Shown here piece by piece: positions 36,794 to 45,336 of a stretch of DNA of 64,000 nt. The position numbers and the translations under genes were made by a program. The notes under the pieces are model-generated. The model was not told where the DNA came from. It did not search any database and saw only the letters and a list, made by a program, of their open reading frames with translations. Location: assembly GCF_004346925.1 (NCBI RefSeq), contig NZ_CP031167.1, forward strand, positions 3,740,001 to 3,804,000, in the 5' to 3' direction. The stretch is from Stenotrophomonas sp. ASS1 (lineage in GTDB: Bacteria; Pseudomonadota; Gammaproteobacteria; Xanthomonadales; Xanthomonadaceae). How positions within the stretch are numbered: the stretch's first letter is position 1; every line of letters starts with the position of its first letter.

Positions 36794-37735
36794 ATGCGCA
36801 TCGGAATCGTCGTCGACTCGGCCTGCGACCTGCCGCCGGACTTCATCGCCACCCACAACATCGTGCTGCTGCCGATCACCGTACGCATCGGCGAAGCGGT
36901 GCTGGCCGATCATCGCGATGAACAGGCCACACTGAGCTTCCTGCACGCGCACGTGGCCGAACACGGTGCTGAAGCGGAAACCATCCCCTTCAGCGTCAAC
37001 CAGATCCGCGACCTGTTCCTGCAGCAGCTGGTGATCGATTACGACCACGTGTTCTGCATGACCATCACCAAGACCCGCAGCCCCATCCATGACAACGCGC
37101 TGCAGGCCAGCTTCGCCATCCTCAACGACTACAAGCCGGTGCGGCAGGCGGCGGGTTACAACTCGCCGTTCGCGCTGCGCGTGCTCGACACCCAGAACCT
37201 GTTCGCCGCGCAGGCGGTGACCGCAGTGGAAGCGGTGCGCCTGCGCGACAGCAACGCCAGCGTGCAGCAGATCCGCGAGCGGCTGGAGGAGCTGGCCAGC
37301 AACGTGCACGGCTACATGGTCACCCGTGACCTGTACTACATGCGCGCGCGTGCGCGGCACAAGGGCGACCGCAGTGTCGGCCTGCTCAGCGCCGCACTGG
37401 GCAGTGCGCTGGACATCAAGCCGGTGCTGCACGGTTACCGCGGCGAGACCGGACCGGTGGCCAAGATCAAGGGCTTCGACAACGCCGTGCAGAAGTTGTT
37501 CGCGGTAGTTGGCCAGCGCGTACGCGCCGGGCTGATGACACCGACGGTGTGCGTCAGCTACGGCGGTGAGCTGGAAGAGCTGCGCACCCTGCCCGGCTAT
37601 GCACAGCTGAAAGAGGTCTGCGCCACCCATGGCGTGACCGTGTACGAATCGGTGATGAGCCTGACCGGCATGGTCAACGTCGGCAAGGGCGCGGTCACCG
37701 TGGGCTTCGCCGATGGGCCGCATCGGTTCGAGTGA
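36794..37735 (+). CDS. DegV family fatty-acid-binding protein
   Basis: The 313 residues start with IGIVVDSACDLPPDFIATHN, the DegV signature, followed by SQP-like loops (HAHVAEHGAEAETIPFSVNQ) and a C-terminal domain ending VSYGGELEELRTLPG and SLTGMVNVGKGAVTVGF. DegV/FakB proteins bind fatty acids in the cytosol and in some bacteria hand them to a fatty-acid kinase; no FakA-like gene is seen here. A GGAGGGGG site precedes the ATG. Confidence 0.9.
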   Translation: MRIGIVVDSACDLPPDFIATHNIVLLPITVRIGEAVLADHRDEQATLSFLHAHVAEHGAEAETIPFSVNQIRDLFLQQLVIDYDHVFCMTITKTRSPIHDNALQASFAILNDYKPVRQAAGYNSPFALRVLDTQNLFAAQAVTAVEAVRLRDSNASVQQIRERLEELASNVHGYMVTRDLYYMRARARHKGDRSVGLLSAALGSALDIKPVLHGYRGETGPVAKIKGFDNAVQKLFAVVGQRVRAGLMTPTVCVSYGGELEELRTLPGYAQLKEVCATHGVTVYESVMSLTGMVNVGKGAVTVGFADGPHRFE

Positions 37736-37812
37736 GGCCCCGACGCGGCGCGGATCTGCACATCGATTCCACCGCGGTTGTGCCAGTCTTCCCGCACTTC
37801 AAGGAGAACTCC

Positions 37813-38151
37813 ATGCCTGCGCAGTACCACATCAGCCTGCCCGACCCGTCCAAGGCCCGCGGCAACGATCCTGACCTGTCCTTCCATTCGCAGGGCGCCG
37901 CCGGTTTCGCCGAAGAGCTGCAGGACGCCCTGCGCAGCGGCACGCTGTTCGAGCGCTGGAAGGCCAAGCAGCCTGACCCGGACGCGGTGGAACCGCAGTG
38001 GGGCGTGACCGATCCGGACGCCACCGTGACCGGCGAGCAGAAGGACCTGCGCATCAATCTGGTGGCCACCACCCGCATCGACAGTGACGTGTTCAAGCAG
38101 CGCCTGCGCCTGCTGGCCGGCAGCCACTGGGAACTGCGCGACGTGCGTTGA
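37813..38151 (+). CDS. Conserved-looking hypothetical protein (112 aa)
   Basis: The start is chosen at 37813 because AAGGAG lies at 37801-37806. The product is small and acidic (SLPDPSKARGNDPDLSFHSQ at the N-terminus, LRLLAGSHWELRDVR at the end), without signal peptide or membrane segment. No domain is recognised. Confidence 0.7.
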   Translation: MPAQYHISLPDPSKARGNDPDLSFHSQGAAGFAEELQDALRSGTLFERWKAKQPDPDAVEPQWGVTDPDATVTGEQKDLRINLVATTRIDSDVFKQRLRLLAGSHWELRDVR

Positions 38152-38156
38152 GGCAC

Positions 38157-38360
38157 CCGCCCGCCGGGCATGGCCCGGCGCTACCGTGCCCGTGTCGTGA
38201 TCGACCCGGTGCCGATGACCATGCTCTGGTAGACGCCAACCTTGGTTGGCGCTTGCACAAACGGCTGCCAACCAAGGTTGGCCACTACTGACGCGCCGCC
38301 GGACATGGCCCTGCGCTTCCGAGGGCTGCTCCGGTAGATGCCAACCTCGGTTGGCGCTTT
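38157..38360. repeat. Cluster of SMAG-type palindromes
   Basis: There are three units: GCCGGGCATGGCCCGGCGC (38163-38181), an inverted pair GTAGACGCCAACCTTGG ... CCAACCAAGG ... CACTAC (38229-38288), and a single GTAGATGCCAACCTCGGTTG (38334-38353). They fill the gap between two small genes. Confidence 0.85.
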
Positions 38361-38396
38361 CCAACCCGCCGCGCATGTGGCTGGCACACTGTGGGA

Positions 38397-38960
38397 ATGA
38401 GAAACAGAGATGCCATCACCCGGCCGGGTACGCGCGGCGAGAAGAAGCTGCGCGATGCCCCACGCCGACTACGCGACCTGCAGCATTGGGCTGACTGCTT
38501 CAGTGGTGCGTTTCCCTCGCCAGAGGAGTTGGGCAGTCAAGCTCGCTACTGGAACTACAAGGTTCCGACCCGAGCCGGTCTGATCGAAGGCCCGGCCACC
38601 ACCCTGAGAATCCAGCGTGCCTGCGCCCAATCGCTCATCAGCGCCTGCGCAAATCTGATCCAGTCGCGGCCCGCTTCACAAGCTACTGTGCGGGTAACCT
38701 GCTGCATCGCCCAGCCAGGGATGTTCTCCAGCGAGATTTGCCTTTACCTGGACGAAGCGTACTTCCAGGGCCACGTCACCTCGACAGCGGATGGCCAGGT
38801 CACCGCCATCACCTCGCGCAGTCTTTCCGCCGAATGGCAGCTCGTCCTACCCCAAGGCGTTGAGGAGCGAGGTGTGCAGGTCAGCATTCCTCCCACCGAC
38901 CACGATGACGGTCTGGAACAGGAATACTGGTTTTACGGCGAGGTAGCGGACCGGCGTTGA
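38397..38960 (+). CDS. Hypothetical protein, possibly DUF3916
   Basis: The 187 residues begin at ATG 38397 (GTG at 38391 is an alternative). The KKLRDAPRRLRDLQHWADCF start and the ARYWNYKVPTRAGLIEG segment resemble the DUF3916 family. Base composition is lower in GC than in flanking genes, suggesting an accessory gene. It has no signal peptide. It is flanked on both sides by SMAG repeats. The function is unknown. Confidence 0.65.
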   Translation: MRNRDAITRPGTRGEKKLRDAPRRLRDLQHWADCFSGAFPSPEELGSQARYWNYKVPTRAGLIEGPATTLRIQRACAQSLISACANLIQSRPASQATVRVTCCIAQPGMFSSEICLYLDEAYFQGHVTSTADGQVTAITSRSLSAEWQLVLPQGVEERGVQVSIPPTDHDDGLEQEYWFYGEVADRR

Positions 38961-39008
38961 TGCGTCCACCGGGTCCACAGCACGTGGCCCGGCGCACGAC
39001 GGGCTCTG

Positions 39009-39095
39009 GTAGACGCCACCCTTGGTTGGCGCTCCAAAAAAACTGCCAACCAAGGTTGGCAACTACCGACGAACCGCCGGGCATGGCCCGGCGTT
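39009..39095. repeat. SMAG-type palindrome cluster
   Basis: GTAGACGCCACCCTTGGTTGG is paired with the inverted CCAACCAAGGTTGGCAACTACC, followed by CGCCGGGCATGGCCCGGCG (39076-39094). It lies just past the efflux operon stop. Confidence 0.85.
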
Positions 39096-39104
39096 TCCCT
39101 ATCG

Positions 39105-40517
39105 CTACCAGCCGCCGCCCAGCGCGCGGTACAGCTCTACACGCGCGATCGCGGCGGTGGCCTGGCTGTTGGCCAGCGCGGCCTGGTTGTCCAGTGCGAT
39201 GCGCTGGGTGGTCAGCACGTCCAGCATGTCGACCACGCCGGCCTGGTACTGCCGGCGCGCCGCCCCCAGTGCCGTCTCGCTCTCATCCACCGCCACGTGC
39301 AGCTGCACCGTGCGCTGCTGCTCGGCACTGTAGCCATCCATGGCGTCATCCACTTCGTGCCATGCCTGCAGCACGGTACGGCGGAACTGCAGGGCCGACT
39401 GTTGCTGCTGCAGCCTGCTCAGCGCGAGATTGGCCTTCAGCCGTCCGCCCTGGAAGATCGGTAGGCTGATCGACGGACCGATGCTGAAACGGTGCGCGTT
39501 CCAGCCATCCAGATCATCCAGCTGCTTGGCCTGGAAGCCGGCGTCGCCATTCAAGGTGATGCGCGGCAGGAAACTGGCCTTGGCCACGCCGATGCCTGCC
39601 GTTGCCGCATGCAGTGCCGCTTCGGCACGACGGATGTCCGGGCGACGCTCGGCCAGTTCACTGGGCAGCCCCACCGCTACGGCTGGCAACGCCGGCCAGT
39701 CACGGCGTGCATCCTGCAGCTGCGCGTCCAGCGCCTGCGGCGGCTGCGCCAGCAGGAACGCCAGCGCATTGCGCAGCTGCGATTCGCGATGCTGCAACGG
39801 CGCGATGCGTGCCTGCAGCGATGCCACCTGCGCGGCCGCGCTGGACACCTGCAGCGTGCTGGCCACACCCTGGCGTTGGCGTGCTTCGGTCAGGCGTTTG
39901 ATGTCGTGGGCGATGCTGAGGTTATCCTCGGTGATCGCCAGCAGCTGCCGCGTCGCGCGCAGCTGCAGGTAATCACGCGCGGTTTCCGCCAGCAGCGCGA
40001 TGCGCACGGCATGTGCATCCTCCTCGGCCATCTGCACGCGCGCGTCGGCCGCTTCCACCTGCCGCCGCACGCGGCCCCACAGGTCCAGTTCCCAGCTCAG
40101 GCCGATACCGGCCTGGAACAGCCCGTAGTCATCACGGCCGCCGTTGCCGGACGGATCATTCAGGCCCACCTCGCTGTTGCGTGCACGCACGCCACTGGCG
40201 CTCGCGCTGACGCTGGGCAGGCGATCGGCGGCGGTGATGCCGCGTGCAGCACGGCTCTGCTGCACGCGGTTGGCCGCCAGCTGCAGGTCCAGGTTGGCCG
40301 CCAGCACCTGGTTGGCCAGCTGCCCCAGCAGCGGATCGTCGAAACCGGCCCACCAGGCCGCGTCCTGGTCGATGGCGTTGCCGGCGACGGCCTCACCCTG
40401 CCAGTGGCTGGGTAGTTCCGCCTGCGGGCGTACGAAGTCCGGCCCCATCGTGCAGGCAGCCAAGGCCGTGCACAGGCTGGCCGCAACGAAGGTGCGGAAC
40501 ACGGTGACTGCGCTCAT
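39105..40517 (-). CDS. Outer-membrane efflux lipoprotein (NodT/OprM family)
   Basis: The 470 residues have a lipoprotein signal ending in the lipobox LAAC (Cys22). Two OEP repeats are visible, with long helical stretches (ANQVLAANLDLQLAANRVQQ and similar at about 280-450) typical of trimeric TolC-like channels. It is the outer-membrane part of the tripartite pump encoded with the two genes upstream; its ATG overlaps the adaptor stop by four bases. Confidence 0.93.
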   Translation of the reverse strand: MSAVTVFRTFVAASLCTALAACTMGPDFVRPQAELPSHWQGEAVAGNAIDQDAAWWAGFDDPLLGQLANQVLAANLDLQLAANRVQQSRAARGITAADRLPSVSASASGVRARNSEVGLNDPSGNGGRDDYGLFQAGIGLSWELDLWGRVRRQVEAADARVQMAEEDAHAVRIALLAETARDYLQLRATRQLLAITEDNLSIAHDIKRLTEARQRQGVASTLQVSSAAAQVASLQARIAPLQHRESQLRNALAFLLAQPPQALDAQLQDARRDWPALPAVAVGLPSELAERRPDIRRAEAALHAATAGIGVAKASFLPRITLNGDAGFQAKQLDDLDGWNAHRFSIGPSISLPIFQGGRLKANLALSRLQQQQSALQFRRTVLQAWHEVDDAMDGYSAEQQRTVQLHVAVDESETALGAARRQYQAGVVDMLDVLTTQRIALDNQAALANSQATAAIARVELYRALGGGW

Positions 40518-41596
40518 GCGCCCTCCCCGCTCTTGTGGCCCGGACTGTGCTGCACGCTCTGCGCGCGCGCGCGGCTGCCCAGGTCAACGCTGGCTTCCAC
40601 CGACATGCCGGCACGCAGCTGGTCCAGCAGCGGCTGGCCCGGCTCCAGCACGATCTTCACCGGAATGCGCTGCACCACCTTGGTGAAGTTGCCGGTGGCG
40701 TTCTCTGGTGCGACTGCAGCAAAGGTGACGCCGGTGGCTGGTGCAATGCTGTCGATGTGCCCGCGCAGCGGCTTGCCCGGGAATACGTCCACCTTCAGTT
40801 CGACCTGCTGGCCGGCCTGCATGCGGGTCATCTGCGTTTCCTGGAAGTTGGCGACCACGAAGGCGCGCTTCAGCGGCACCACCGCGGCCACCGGCGTACC
40901 CGGCGTCAGGTAGGCACCCACGCGCACCGCGCGGCGACCGACCATGCCATCGATCGGTGCGCGCAGCACGGTGTGCGACAGATCCAGTTCGGCGCGCGCC
41001 TGCGCCGCTTCCGCACGCTGCACCGCCGCCTGTGCAGCCTGCACGCCCGCGCTGAGGATGTCGGTGCGCTGGCGTGCGGTCGACAGCGCGGCCTGGCCCT
41101 GCTGCAGATGCGCACTGGCCACGGCCTGCTTCGACTGCGCCTGCTGCGCGTTCTGCACGGTACCGGCGCCGTCACGGGCCAGTTCGCGGTAACGCTGCTG
41201 GTCGGCACTGGCCAGGGTCAGTTCGGAACGGCTGACATCGACACTGGCCCTGGCCTGCGCGATCAACGAGTCCTGCTGGGCCAGTGCGGCCTGCGCGTTG
41301 GCCAGCTGTGCACGGGCGTTGGCGAGGTCGGCACGGGCCGCCTGCAGGGCCACCTGGTAGTCGCGGTCGTCGATGCGGGCAAGCACGTCGCCCGCCTTCA
41401 CCGACTGGTTGTCCTCTACTTCCACGGCACTGACGAAGCCGGGAATCTTCGGCGCAACCAGCGTGTAGTCGGCAACGACATAGGCATTGTTGGTGGTCTG
41501 GTGACCGCCGTCGCGCAGCAGCAGCCAGGCACCGATGGCCAGGGCCAGCACGCCCAGGCCCAGGCCGGTATTGAGAGTGGTTCGATTGATCGTCAT
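40514..41596 (-). CDS. EmrA/HlyD-family membrane fusion protein
   Basis: The 360 residues have one N-terminal transmembrane helix (GLGLGVLALAIGAWLLL), a lipoyl-like half motif (PGFVSAVEVEDNQSVKAGDVLARIDDRDY), a long alpha-helical hairpin (about 80-200), and the second lipoyl half (LRAPIDGMVGRRAVRVGAYLTPG). It bridges the inner-membrane MFS pump and the outer-membrane channel across the periplasm. Confidence 0.93.
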   Translation of the reverse strand: MTINRTTLNTGLGLGVLALAIGAWLLLRDGGHQTTNNAYVVADYTLVAPKIPGFVSAVEVEDNQSVKAGDVLARIDDRDYQVALQAARADLANARAQLANAQAALAQQDSLIAQARASVDVSRSELTLASADQQRYRELARDGAGTVQNAQQAQSKQAVASAHLQQGQAALSTARQRTDILSAGVQAAQAAVQRAEAAQARAELDLSHTVLRAPIDGMVGRRAVRVGAYLTPGTPVAAVVPLKRAFVVANFQETQMTRMQAGQQVELKVDVFPGKPLRGHIDSIAPATGVTFAAVAPENATGNFTKVVQRIPVKIVLEPGQPLLDQLRAGMSVEASVDLGSRARAQSVQHSPGHKSGEGA

Positions 41597-41617
41597 GAGG
41601 GGGTTCCTGCGAAAGGT

Positions 41618-43147
41618 TCAGGCCACGGCACGTGGCGGATGGATGCGGGTGGGCATCCAGGCAATGAGGGGAATGAAGGCCAGCGCCACCAGCGCGACCA
41701 CCCAGTACAGGTCGGCCGAGGTCAGCGCCTGCACCTGTGCATGCAGGCGCGCACCCAGCTGCGGGCCCTCGGCCAGCCACGGCTGCTCGCCGAGGCGGTC
41801 GACCAGCACGGTGGAATGGAAATGACGGCGGCCCTGGGCGACGGCATCCAGCACGCCGCTGGCGAGCACGGCAGCAAAGCCCTTGACCGTGTTGAACCAC
41901 GCCGAGGCGAACGGACCGTCCTGCGGTGCCAGCCCGCCAGTGGCCAGCATCAGCAGCGGCAACACCGCCATCGGCTGGGCGAATACCTGCAGCAGCTGTA
42001 CCCACAGGAAGTTGTCGCGGATCCAGGCCACATCCAGGTGCGAGCCCAGCCAGCAGGCCAGCGCCAGCATCGCCAGGCCGGTGGCCTGCACCCAGCGGCA
42101 ATCCACTGCGCGGATGTTCAACAACGCCGCCACCAACGGCAGTGCGATCACCTGTGGCAGCGCCACCCACAGCAGCATCGGTGCGGTCTGCAATGGCCGG
42201 TAGCCCTGCACGCTGGCCAGGAAACCGGAGGGAATCGAGATCACTGCCAGCAGCACGAACAGCACGCCGCCCAGCGTCACCAGCGAGTAGCTGAGGTTGC
42301 GGTTGGCCAGCAGCTGCAGCTTGAAGAACGGCAGCGGGTGGAACCATTCATTGATCATGAACAGCACCATCAGGCCGGCGCCGCCACCGATCATCAGGGT
42401 GATCATCGGCGAGTCGAACCAGTTCAGGCGCGGGCCCTGCACCAGGCCCAGCACCAGCAGCACCAGCGCCGGCAGGCCCAGCGCCAGACCCACGCCATCG
42501 AACTGGGCAAAACGCTCCAGCCGCAGCGGGTCCTGCGGCAGGCCCCAGCTGACCATCGCCATGGCAGCCAGGCAGTACGGCACGATCTGCCAGAACGCCC
42601 AGTGCCAGCCCACCTGCTCGACCCAGAACGCGGCCAGCGGCGTGCCCATGCTCGGGCCGAAGGTAGCGGTCAACGCGTAGCCCGCCAGGCCATACAGCTT
42701 GATGCCGGGCGGCAGGAAGCGCAGTGCCACGCTCATCAGCAGCGGCGGCAGCGCACCACCACACAGCCCCTGCAGCGCGCGCAGCAGCAGGAACACCTGC
42801 AGGTTCGGCGCAAGCGGGCAGAGCACGCCCAGCACCATGAAGCCACCGATCATCGCCAGCGCGAAGCGGCGCAGCGAGAAGGTGGCGGCACACCACGGGG
42901 CGAAGGCCATCGCGCTGACCGACATCGCGCTGTAGAGGGCGACGATCCAGCTGCCGTCATCGACGCTGAAACCCATCGCACCACGGATGTCGGCCAGGGC
43001 GACCTTGGTGATGTTCTCGTTGAAGCCCGACACCAGCACCGCCAGCAGCACGCCACACAGGCCGACCAGAACGCGGCGGTCGAGCCCGGGGGCGGCGGCA
43101 GGACGGGGCGCAGCAGCGGCCGGGACAGCGGCGGCCGGCGTACTCAT
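41618..43147 (-). CDS. DHA2-family MFS drug:proton antiporter (EmrB type)
   Basis: The 509 residues have about fourteen hydrophobic segments. Typical pieces are DDGSWIVALYSAMSVSAMAF in helices 1-2 and LLLRALQGLCGGALPPLLM, the motif region of helix 4-5. With the adaptor and outer-membrane genes it forms a tripartite efflux pump. The order MFS-HlyD-OMF with an upstream LysR gene differs from S. maltophilia EmrCAB, which has a MarR-type regulator, so I give no symbol. The ATG at 43147 precedes an alanine-rich cytosolic head. Confidence 0.92.
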   Translation of the reverse strand: MSTPAAAVPAAAAPRPAAAPGLDRRVLVGLCGVLLAVLVSGFNENITKVALADIRGAMGFSVDDGSWIVALYSAMSVSAMAFAPWCAATFSLRRFALAMIGGFMVLGVLCPLAPNLQVFLLLRALQGLCGGALPPLLMSVALRFLPPGIKLYGLAGYALTATFGPSMGTPLAAFWVEQVGWHWAFWQIVPYCLAAMAMVSWGLPQDPLRLERFAQFDGVGLALGLPALVLLVLGLVQGPRLNWFDSPMITLMIGGGAGLMVLFMINEWFHPLPFFKLQLLANRNLSYSLVTLGGVLFVLLAVISIPSGFLASVQGYRPLQTAPMLLWVALPQVIALPLVAALLNIRAVDCRWVQATGLAMLALACWLGSHLDVAWIRDNFLWVQLLQVFAQPMAVLPLLMLATGGLAPQDGPFASAWFNTVKGFAAVLASGVLDAVAQGRRHFHSTVLVDRLGEQPWLAEGPQLGARLHAQVQALTSADLYWVVALVALAFIPLIAWMPTRIHPPRAVA

Positions 43148-43300
43148 CGCCGGGCACCGATCCGTGCAGTGCACGGCATGTTGGGGGTCATTGGAATGCG
43201 CTCAGTGAAACTCCGGGGAGCGCAGTCTAGGGAGCTGGTACCCTGCGAAAAATGGCGCAGCCCGCATCCCAGGCGTGCGCCAGGCGCACGCATGCAGATG

Positions 43301-44218
43301 TCAGCGCGGGGCCTCCCCTGCGCTTTCGCACATGGTCTTGATCGAGCGCCGCAGCCACTGGTGGGCGGCGTCGTTGTCCAGGCGTGGATGCCAGGCCTGC
43401 ACGATGGCGGCGGTGCGCACCGGGATCGGCAGCGGGAACAGGCGCAGCGGCAGGCGCATGCTGACGATCCGCTCCAGCATCACGCTCGGCATCTGCGGCA
43501 GGATCAGGTCCGACTCGGCGGCAGCGAAGATCGCGCCGTGGAAGGTCGGGCTGATCAGCGCCACCCGCCGCTGCAGGCCCAGCGTGGCCAGGTCGTCATC
43601 GATCGGGCCACGCGGCAGCCCCCGCCGCGACACCGCGATGTGGTCGCAGGCAGCAAAACGCTCGGCGCTGATCTCCTCATCGAACAACGGATGATCTTCG
43701 CGCGCGGCGCCCATGAACGAGGTACTGAACAGGTTCTGCACCTTGGTATCGGGTGCATGCTTGCCCGCGGTGCTGATGTACAGGTCGATCCGGCCCTGCG
43801 CCATCGCGTCGTCGTCGGTATCGCCCTCGGGCACGAAGCGCAGTACCGCGCGCGGCGCCTGCTGGCGGAACAGTTCACGCAGGCGTCCGCCGAATCCACC
43901 GATGAAGACATCGTTGGCGCGGACATTGAAGGTGCGTTCCAGGGTGCGCAGGTCGATCTCGCGACCGGCGTTGAACACACGGTGGGCCTGCTCGATCACA
44001 TCGCGGACCTGCTCACGCAGCTGCAGCGCGCGGGGCGTGGGGGCCAGACCGCGGCCGGCACGCACCAGCACCGGGTCGCCCAGCGCGGTGCGGATCCGGC
44101 CCAGGGTACGGCTCATCGCCGGCGCGCTCAGGTTCATCCGCCGCGCGGCGGCGGCCACGCTGCATTCGTCAATCAGCACGTCCAGTGCCAGCAACAGGTT
44201 CAGGTCCGGCAGGGGCAT
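43301..44218 (-). CDS. LysR-family transcriptional regulator of the efflux operon
   Basis: The 305 residues start MPLPDLNLLLALDVL, with a winged helix-turn-helix (CSVAAAARRMNLSAPAMSRTL) and a substrate-binding domain. It lies 153 bases upstream of the MFS gene on the same strand, so it likely controls the pump or is transcribed with it. The inducer is unknown. The start at 44218 is chosen over longer frames because it gives the standard LysR N-terminus. Confidence 0.9.
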   Translation of the reverse strand: MPLPDLNLLLALDVLIDECSVAAAARRMNLSAPAMSRTLGRIRTALGDPVLVRAGRGLAPTPRALQLREQVRDVIEQAHRVFNAGREIDLRTLERTFNVRANDVFIGGFGGRLRELFRQQAPRAVLRFVPEGDTDDDAMAQGRIDLYISTAGKHAPDTKVQNLFSTSFMGAAREDHPLFDEEISAERFAACDHIAVSRRGLPRGPIDDDLATLGLQRRVALISPTFHGAIFAAAESDLILPQMPSVMLERIVSMRLPLRLFPLPIPVRTAAIVQAWHPRLDNDAAHQWLRRSIKTMCESAGEAPR

Positions 44219-44359
44219 GACAGTCTCCAGTAAATCAGATGACTCTACGACACTTGTAACCACAGCGGATTGCGTTTTACGCATTCATTGACTGCCGCGC
44301 ACGGCATGGGTGCGCGCAGTGACATCGGCGACCATCCCCGGCCTGCCAAGGAGACATCC

Positions 44360-44806
44360 ATGTTCAATACCCTGCTGGTCGCCCTGGACGGTGGCCCCCA
44401 GCACGCACGCGTGCTGGACCTGGCCGCAGCCATCGCCGGCCCCCACAGCCGCCTGCACCTGCTGTGCGTGCTCGACCCCGAATTCGCGCTGGCGGCCGAT
44501 GCCAGCGAAGCCGACCGCATCGAGTACCCGGAAGCCGCCCGCCAGCGCTCGCGGGCCGAAGCGGTGCTGGCCGAAGCCCTGGCCGAGCTGCGCGAGCGCG
44601 GCGTCGACGCCATCGCGCAGATTCCCTCGGGTGACCCGGGCGAAGTGATCAGCGAGCAGGCCCGGCGCCTGAAGTGCGACCTGATCGTCATCGGCCACCG
44701 CCACCTGTCCCGCCTGGAACGCCTGTTCGAACCCTCGATCGGGCAATGGACCATCGACCACGCGCCCTGTCCCGTGCTGGTGGAAACCCGCGACCCACGA
44801 CCCTAG
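44360..44806 (+). CDS. Universal stress protein (UspA family)
   Basis: The 148 residues start FNTLLVALDGGPQHARVLDLA and end in the ATP-type loop IVIGHRHLSRLERLFEPSIGQ, although the usual GxG-9-GS pattern is only partly kept (GHR...EPSIG). It is a cytosolic stress protein. An AAGGAGA site precedes the ATG. It is divergent from the LysR gene, with a small gene following after five bases. Confidence 0.88.
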   Translation: MFNTLLVALDGGPQHARVLDLAAAIAGPHSRLHLLCVLDPEFALAADASEADRIEYPEAARQRSRAEAVLAEALAELRERGVDAIAQIPSGDPGEVISEQARRLKCDLIVIGHRHLSRLERLFEPSIGQWTIDHAPCPVLVETRDPRP

Positions 44807-44811
44807 CAACC

Positions 44812-45282
44812 ATGGCCTCCCGTTCCCCGTTGTTTCCCACCCGCGTCAACTACCGCGCCTTCGGCCGCCAGTTCGGCCGCGGCGAACAGGCACTGCTGGC
44901 GGCGATACGCCAGCTGCACGATCCTGATCAACAGGCCGATGGACTCGCCCAGCTGAGCAGCCTCGGTATTGATCCCGAAGGCTGCGACGCGTTCGTCGGC
45001 CTGCTGCCGCTGCTGGCCACGCCCACCGCCCCGATCGACCTGCTGCCCGCCGGCTCACCGTTCATCGCGGCCAGCGAACTGGACCTGCTGGTCTGCCTGC
45101 TGCGCATCGCCCAGTGGCGGCATGCACGCCCGCGCGAAGATGACACGCTGGCACCGTTGCGCCAGCAGCTGGCGCGCTGTGCGATGGCCGTGCAGGCGGC
45201 AAACCTGCCGTTGCGCCAGCGCTCGTTGTCACCGGTCGGGCTGAGGCTGCTCGATCCCACCGGCTGGTTGCGGCAGCGCTGA
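44812..45282 (+). CDS. Hypothetical protein (156 aa) in operon with usp
   Basis: It starts at ATG 44812, five bases after the stop of the stress protein gene. It is mainly helical, leucine-rich and cytosolic (RQFGRGEQALLAAIRQLHDP, LDLLVCLLRIAQWRHARP). No family is recognised. The tight spacing suggests a linked role. Confidence 0.65.
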   Translation: MASRSPLFPTRVNYRAFGRQFGRGEQALLAAIRQLHDPDQQADGLAQLSSLGIDPEGCDAFVGLLPLLATPTAPIDLLPAGSPFIAASELDLLVCLLRIAQWRHARPREDDTLAPLRQQLARCAMAVQAANLPLRQRSLSPVGLRLLDPTGWLRQR

Positions 45283-45295
45283 CCCGGCCGCACCG

Positions 45296-45317
45296 CCCGT
45301 GCGCAATCACGCACGGG
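45296..45317. terminator. Hairpin between convergent genes
   Basis: CCCGTGCG pairs with CGCACGGG over CAATCA, between the small hypothetical gene and the diguanylate cyclase gene. Confidence 0.45.
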
Positions 45318-45336
45318 GACCGGGCACCCGGCGCGC

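Noticed and set aside
38157-39095. Clustered short palindromes considered as a CRISPR array
   Set aside because: The units vary in sequence and spacing, are inverted pairs rather than regular direct repeats, and no cas gene is present; they fit SMAG/REP repeats.
39105-43147. Assignment as EmrCAB of S. maltophilia
   Set aside because: The gene order and the LysR-type neighbour differ from the known MarR-linked emrCAB operon, so only family names were given.
40535-44233. Open frame of over 1200 codons opposite the efflux operon and LysR gene
   Set aside because: It spans four recognised genes on the other strand and has no coherent domain.
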